Assembly (NCBI GenBank): GCA_030278955.1
Contig: JAOANR010000004.1
Coordinates: forward strand, 58,801,120 to 58,865,119
From: Hygrophila difformis
Taxonomy: Eukaryota; Streptophyta; Magnoliopsida; Lamiales; Acanthaceae
DNA: 64,000 nucleotides
Direction of reading: 5' to 3'
Position numbers and translations under genes: made by a program. Below the pieces are notes generated by a model, which saw nothing but the letters and a program-made list of their open reading frames with translations, was not told the origin of the DNA and did not search any database. This document shows, one piece after another, positions 59,632-64,000 of this stretch (position 1 is the stretch's first letter; each line of letters begins with the position of its first letter).

Positions 59632-60067
59632 CTCCCTCCTCCCTCCCCAAAATTTGACCCATTTCTTTTAGCCTCGATAATTTAGAGTGCTATTCTTCCA
59701 TGATCTCCAAAATTTGAATCGTAGAGGAGTTTTGTTTTGACCCCTTTGTGGGACACCTAAAAACAAAAGAAATACTCTTCTGTTTTTTAAAAATTGTAAC
59801 GGATCCACATTGCACGCAGTCTAATACACAATTTTAAACCATTAATAACTCAAGTTCGGTATAAGTAAAAATTCTAGAAGTTGATATTTAAAAACTACTG
59901 AACGAGACAAATCTAACAAGATCTCACTTGACTATGTTTTAACTTGTATAATTATGATAAATTTTGAATTAAAGCACTTGTGAGAACAGTAACAACTTTA
60001 CCAATGTTACAATTTTTCAAGAATGGAGGTAGTATGAGTCAAAATTTGTGGGGACGGAGGGAATAGT
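59632..60067. mobile_element. MITE inside a MITE
   Basis: The outer copy has ends ctccctcctccctcccc and gtggggacggagggaa. It is interrupted at about 59775-60033 by a 250-bp family MITE (ctcttctgttttttaaaaat to ttcaagaatggaggtag, with core aacaagatctcacttgacta). Outer halves share words with the 490-bp family. Both are non-coding. Confidence 0.7.
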
Positions 60068-60205
60068 ATATTAACATAACAGGAAAGCCGCGTATTCAGA
60101 GTGTAAGGTGTATGCAATACTTGAAATGGGTAAGCAGCTTCATCTTTTCATGTCCACTGCCTCACACAGCTTTTTCTCCAATCTACCACCAATGCAGATT
60201 TCCTT

Positions 60206-60220
60206 TTCTATATATATATG
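60206..60220 (+). promoter_or_regulatory. Possible TATA region of the copy 2 gene
   Basis: ctatatatatatgta lies about 110-125 bases before the start codon, matching the position of the TA run before copy 1. Inferred from motif and position only. Confidence 0.35.
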
Positions 60221-60330
60221 TATATGCTCCTCCGGTGCCTTTGCATTCCTAACGCCAATATACTTCACTTCAAAACAAAACTCCCAACAACCCTAATCTC
60301 CAAAATCAAATCTCCCAACGCCATTCTTCC

Positions 60331-60943
60331 ATGGCGGCTGCTGCGCACGCCCCTACTGCCGGTGAAACATTTTCCGGCACCGCCCCTGCCCCTCCGGCTA
60401 CTAAGTACAATGAGCATATCTACTATACTTTCACTTTTTTTTGTTTTCATAATTTCTTTCTTTTAAAAATTTTTGCGAATGTGGTTTTTTTTTGGGTATA
60501 TATGCAGTGGTCGTCGAGTGTTCGTGGAAACGTACACAATGGCCATGAACAAAATACTATTTTTACTGGCCTTCTTGCTCGCGGCACTCGTTGCCTATAA
60601 CGTTGAGATGGTAGTTGTTGAACGAGCGGCTCACTTATGGTGTTTCTTATTGGGCTACGTTTTGTATTCACTGTTAGCCGTAGGCCTGAAACCTAAGGGC
60701 CGCGAGGAGGGGGCAGCGGCAGCCACTGCCACTGGAAAGTTTTACCTGTGGAAGCTGCATTGCTTAGTGGCTTTAGGCAATGCTACTGTGGGCTCCATGG
60801 GAACAATGTTCACTTCGTATATATACGGAAAGGAGAGGGCATCCTACATTGCTCTTTGGGCTATATGGGGATGTTCGCTGATTGCAGTGATCGTACACTT
60901 TCTTCTCGCTGCTTTCCAGAGGAGAAATGCTGCTGCTGCTTAG
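60331..60943 (+). CDS. Small protein with four predicted membrane segments, copy 2 (family not recognised)
   Basis: Exons 60331-60404 and 60508-60943 join in frame (GT-AG) to give 169 residues. The intron sits at the same place and phase as in copy 1. The N-terminus differs (MAAAAHAPTAGETFSGTAPA) and is shorter. From VETYTMAM on it is closely similar, with four hydrophobic segments and an identical end from GKERASYIALWAIWGCSLIA to QRRNAAAA. Some differences fall in loops (VVVERAAHLW against VLDEREAHLW) and one Arg is added in the Glu/Ala loop. No break is seen, so both paralogues could be expressed. No motif gives a function. Confidence 0.75.
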
Positions 60944-61894
60944 AAATAGTGATCAATGGAGGAGGAGAGGTTATGTTATGGTACTGTAATGAATGAATGA
61001 TGGGTAATCACTAGAACATCGTAGTATTTTGGTGGTACTATTTAGTTCTCTGAAATTAATTAAGTTTCCTTGAAAGCTCTTTCAGAGCCAGCATGTGGAA
61101 TATATATGGATGCAACAGTAGTATTAATATCTGGTTATATATACTATGTCTTTTTGTAACACTGATGTGTTAGTTGCTGTTTCACAACATTTTTAATCAG
61201 TTTCCAGTTTCATTCATTTTGCTTCAGTGCTCTATGTGATTATGGGTTGGATTATAAGTATTTGCCTAATTAATGAATGAACCATGGCATAGCTAGTCTT
61301 GTTCTTCTCTACTCAACACATCTTTGGAAGAGATTTGACATGGCCAGACCCAGTTTGTTTTCTCTCTTTAGTTTCGGTGTTGATCGTGTACTTGTGTTGT
61401 TGTATGTTTTTTTTTTTTTTTTTTTTCCCATTGCTCCATTTCCCATCATTATTGGTGGGTCTTTGATATCCCTTGCATATAATAAGGTTTGATCACTTGA
61501 ACCATTCACTGATTCACAATGGCGCAGAGTATTTGGAGAGACAACCTGAGTAATCGTGTTCTTTCTGTTGCTGGCACATACTCCTATTAATTAGATGATC
61601 TCTGTTCACCAGTTTTTTGGATGCCTTCGCTTCTTGTGGGAGTTTTGGTTGTCTGTCTAACATGAAAACAGTAACAAAACCTCACATACAACAAACATTA
61701 GATTTCTCCCCGATGATTGGCAAGTATTTGATGCACGGCCATCAAAAACTGATTGATTTATGGGGCTTAGTTTAATAATAATGGTACTTGAGAAATCAAA
61801 AAAGTTCAACCATGGTGGATAGAAGGTCTTGCAATTTCTTATCTATTATCTCATTCCACTTTAACAACTAGTATAATTTTCAGTCTTCTTTTAA

Positions 61895-61932
<38 letters not shown>

Positions 61933-62100
61933 CATTTGTCATTTCAAGATCAATATACAGGATTATTACAAATACGAAGTATATGAACAATCTGCCACGT
62001 GTGTAATTAGAAATACATCACTCAATCCAAATTTCTACGTTCAAAACTATCTATGTACCAACAATGTAAAAGAAGATCCAAATAGGGCTTGACCACATGA
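60944..62100. other. Copy 2 3' flank and convergent intergenic region
   Basis: Up to about 61545 it matches the copy 1 flank, apart from an insert near 61366-61435 with a run of about 20 T. Beyond that it is unique. A run of 35 A lies at 61896-61930 with no recognisable retroposon body before it. Genes on the two sides point toward each other here. Confidence 0.55.
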
Positions 62101-63866
62101 CTATATTGATCCCATCCGAATGCCAGAGTTCCGACTCTCAGGCAGAAACCCATCATTTGTTCTAGAATAGCTCACATAGAATAGCTCAGAGAGTATCCCA
62201 GTAAACACAATGAATGCTGCCCCTGCTCCGAATACTCCCTTCCTCAACACCTCACATGATGGAGGAACATCTGTGAAATATGTCCGGTACTTGGTGTGGT
62301 ATGCATTTCGTACTGAGCCAGCTAACAAGCATACCTCTGCGATGAAAAATGCTACCCTGCATACAAAGAGATTTAACCCTCAAAATTGCTTCAAACAGGA
62401 TATTAATTAAATTGAAGTCGGGCAAATAAAGGTGTGAGGAATGAGTTGACCCACTCCAAGTAAGATCATGGTACTCTAGAGCATCACAAATAGATGTAAA
62501 ATGCATTTTAGTACTAATTTCTAATGAAAAAGACAGATGGTAATTCAACCTTCCAATCCACGACCTTGCTATTCCAAGTTCACTCATCTTGTGCATATAA
62601 ATAAACTAGTTTATGATGCAAGAACGCCTGTTTGGAGAAGAGTTAGAAGTTGGATTGGAAATTTACCAGCAAGTAATGAACAAGACGATTGCCCAAACCC
62701 TGGAACGACCGGGTTGGAGAGGTTTCCCACAGCACAGGCATTTGGTGACTACCATTATGAGTATTTGGCTAGCCATGAGGAGCATAAACGCTCCCACTCC
62801 CAACCCAGTTGCGATGTCCTTGTCGTAAACACAATGTTTGGAAGAATTTGCATCATCGACAATATGAAACTGTATGGATTAAAGAAATAGAAAAGTAAGC
62901 CTAAGCCCAGAAATATGAAACTTCATGACATAGCTATTATGTACAATTTCAAAGAAGGGATTCTCATTCTTCCCAACAAAGCAGTTTCATCACAGTCATT
63001 ATATTTGGTTTATATTAATAGTTGGTTGCTTAGAGACAACAAAACTATGAAGATACTCAAGCGCACTGAAGTCCGAGAGCGAAATGATAAATCTATAGAC
63101 GAGAAAAGGGAGAAGAATAATTTCAAATTATAAATCTTAACCAATCAATGTGTATAATGAATATATAAAAATTCAAAGCAGTTTAATACAGTATAATAAC
63201 AATAATAATACTATATGTAACAGAAAAAGGCTACCCTGCTTTACATTCACACGATATTTCAGATATGAATAAAATTCTCTAGTTTCGCGAGAAAGATCCT
63301 ACCAATCATATCATAGAATAAATTTATAGAAACATTGTACATCAATCCCCATCATTCACCTCCATAACGCATTTTCCCATCAAACTGAGCCCTAAACTAT
63401 GAAGGTACTAATTATCCATCACTCTTTATTTCTTCGATGCAGTCAATATACGTAATTAATGAATTCATCCTTCAATTAGGAAACTACATAATTCCCAAAA
63501 TCAGGTGAAACGAAGTCGAAGATTACTTTAAAGTTTAAACAGCTGCACACAAGCCTACATACCAGAGCACTTCAGCTCGCTACCTACCCGTAAAAGAAAA
63601 AAATATCAAGTAATTTAATATTACTGGAGTTTGACAATCGCCAATTCAAGATAGGAAACCACCAAAATCCACACTGAATCAAACCGTACGAGACATATAA
63701 AATTGATCCGCAGCAAAAAGCAATAACGAGAAGTTAGTTACCATAAGAATCAAAACAACCGTAAATAAAAACTCACAGAAGTGCGACGCTGCTCAGCAGC
63801 AACAGCTAGTGCAAAGGCGATTAAATCGAATACGAAAACAACGACCAGCAGCAATATGGATGCCAT
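62101..63866 (-). CDS. DUF1218 family membrane protein
   Basis: Minus-strand exons 63866-63777, 62869-62667 and 62356-62101 join in frame with GT-AG introns to give 182 residues, the usual size for this plant family. Some members affect lignin, vein patterning or organ symmetry; which role applies here cannot be told. Segment 1 (1-24, MASILLLVVVFVFDLIAFAL) resembles a signal anchor and ends in AEQRR, a family hallmark. Next come CVYDKDIATGLGVGAF, a second segment (about 52-72), the cysteine motif KCLCCGKPL, a third segment (about 88-111) and a fourth (about 138-160). Conserved cysteines are at 43, 74, 76, 77 and 132. The C-terminus is hydrophilic. No disruption is seen. Confidence 0.9.
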
Positions 63867-64000
63867 CGCTATTTCCCAGCGCAATTACTATTCCTGCTGC
63901 ACCTGTTCGGCCCGAATCCAACAGCTCTGTTGAAAATTAACTCAAATTGCTCGGCTGTGGGAGCAGAAATCAAGGAATGAAAATAAATCCAACAGACGAC
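63867..64000 (-). other. Leader and proximal promoter of the DUF1218 gene
   Basis: Upstream sequence on the minus strand, presumably 5' UTR. No clear TATA motif within the window. Confidence 0.4.

Larger units (their letters stand above)
25417..61550. repeat. Tandem duplication, unit 2, expanded by transposons
   Basis: Second copy of the 19.2-25.3 kb unit. Its own sequence is about 25417-26460, 28587-29577 and 57803-61550. The rest is inserted mobile DNA: two palindromic elements and the copia/gypsy nest. The homologous blocks keep the same order and orientation as unit 1. Confidence 0.75.

Noticed and set aside
61896..61930. 35-base A run as a possible retroposon tail
   Set aside because: No SINE or LINE body before it and no flanking direct repeat found by eye.
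62537..62890. 117-codon plus-strand frame over the DUF1218 gene
   Set aside because: Antisense to the second exon of a well-supported minus-strand gene.

Overview
The window is nuclear DNA of a flowering plant, most likely a eudicot. The signs are GT-AG introns in AT-rich DNA, a plant-specific Dof zinc-finger gene, a plant-type WAPL gene, a DUF1218 gene, many small mariner-type MITEs and plant LTR retrotransposons. An asterid such as a Lamiales species is only a guess. I see no tRNA, rRNA, CRISPR array or bacterial-type gene.

Layout. 1-5.7 kb: the last 12 exons of a WAPL cohesin-release factor gene (+), cut by the window start. 7.0-8.3 kb: an intronless alpha-1,4-glycosyltransferase (DXD sugar transferase) gene (+). 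8.3-16.3 kb: gene-poor DNA with tRNA-derived SINEs and MITEs. 16.4-17.3 kb: an intronless Dof transcription factor (+). 18.1-19.2 kb: a Tourist-like and a mariner-like MITE. 19.2-61.5 kb: an old tandem duplication of a roughly 6 kb unit. Each copy carries a two-exon gene for a small protein with four predicted membrane segments (24.1-24.8 kb and 60.3-60.9 kb). 62.1-63.9 kb: a three-exon DUF1218 membrane protein gene (-).

The second unit has been greatly enlarged. It holds two neighbouring palindromic Mutator-like elements (26.5-28.6 kb), each with its own 10-bp target duplication. It also holds a Ty1/copia element (29.6-57.8 kb) split by two Ty3/gypsy chromoviral elements: one on + (30.5-43.2 kb, 3.75-kb LTRs) and one on - (43.9-55.0 kb, 2.72-kb LTRs). 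All three have perfect 5-bp target duplications (GTATC, CATAC, ACAAC) and nearly identical LTR pairs, so all are recent. The copia coding sequence resumes exactly across both gypsy insertions.

The host genes look unrelated in function: chromatid cohesion, Golgi glycosylation, transcription, and two kinds of small membrane protein. The coherent biology here is the duplication and the layered transposon history. The two copies of the unit act as natural empty-site and filled-site controls for several insertions. Exon boundaries come from reading frame, GT-AG signals and recalled family similarity; no alignment or search was run.
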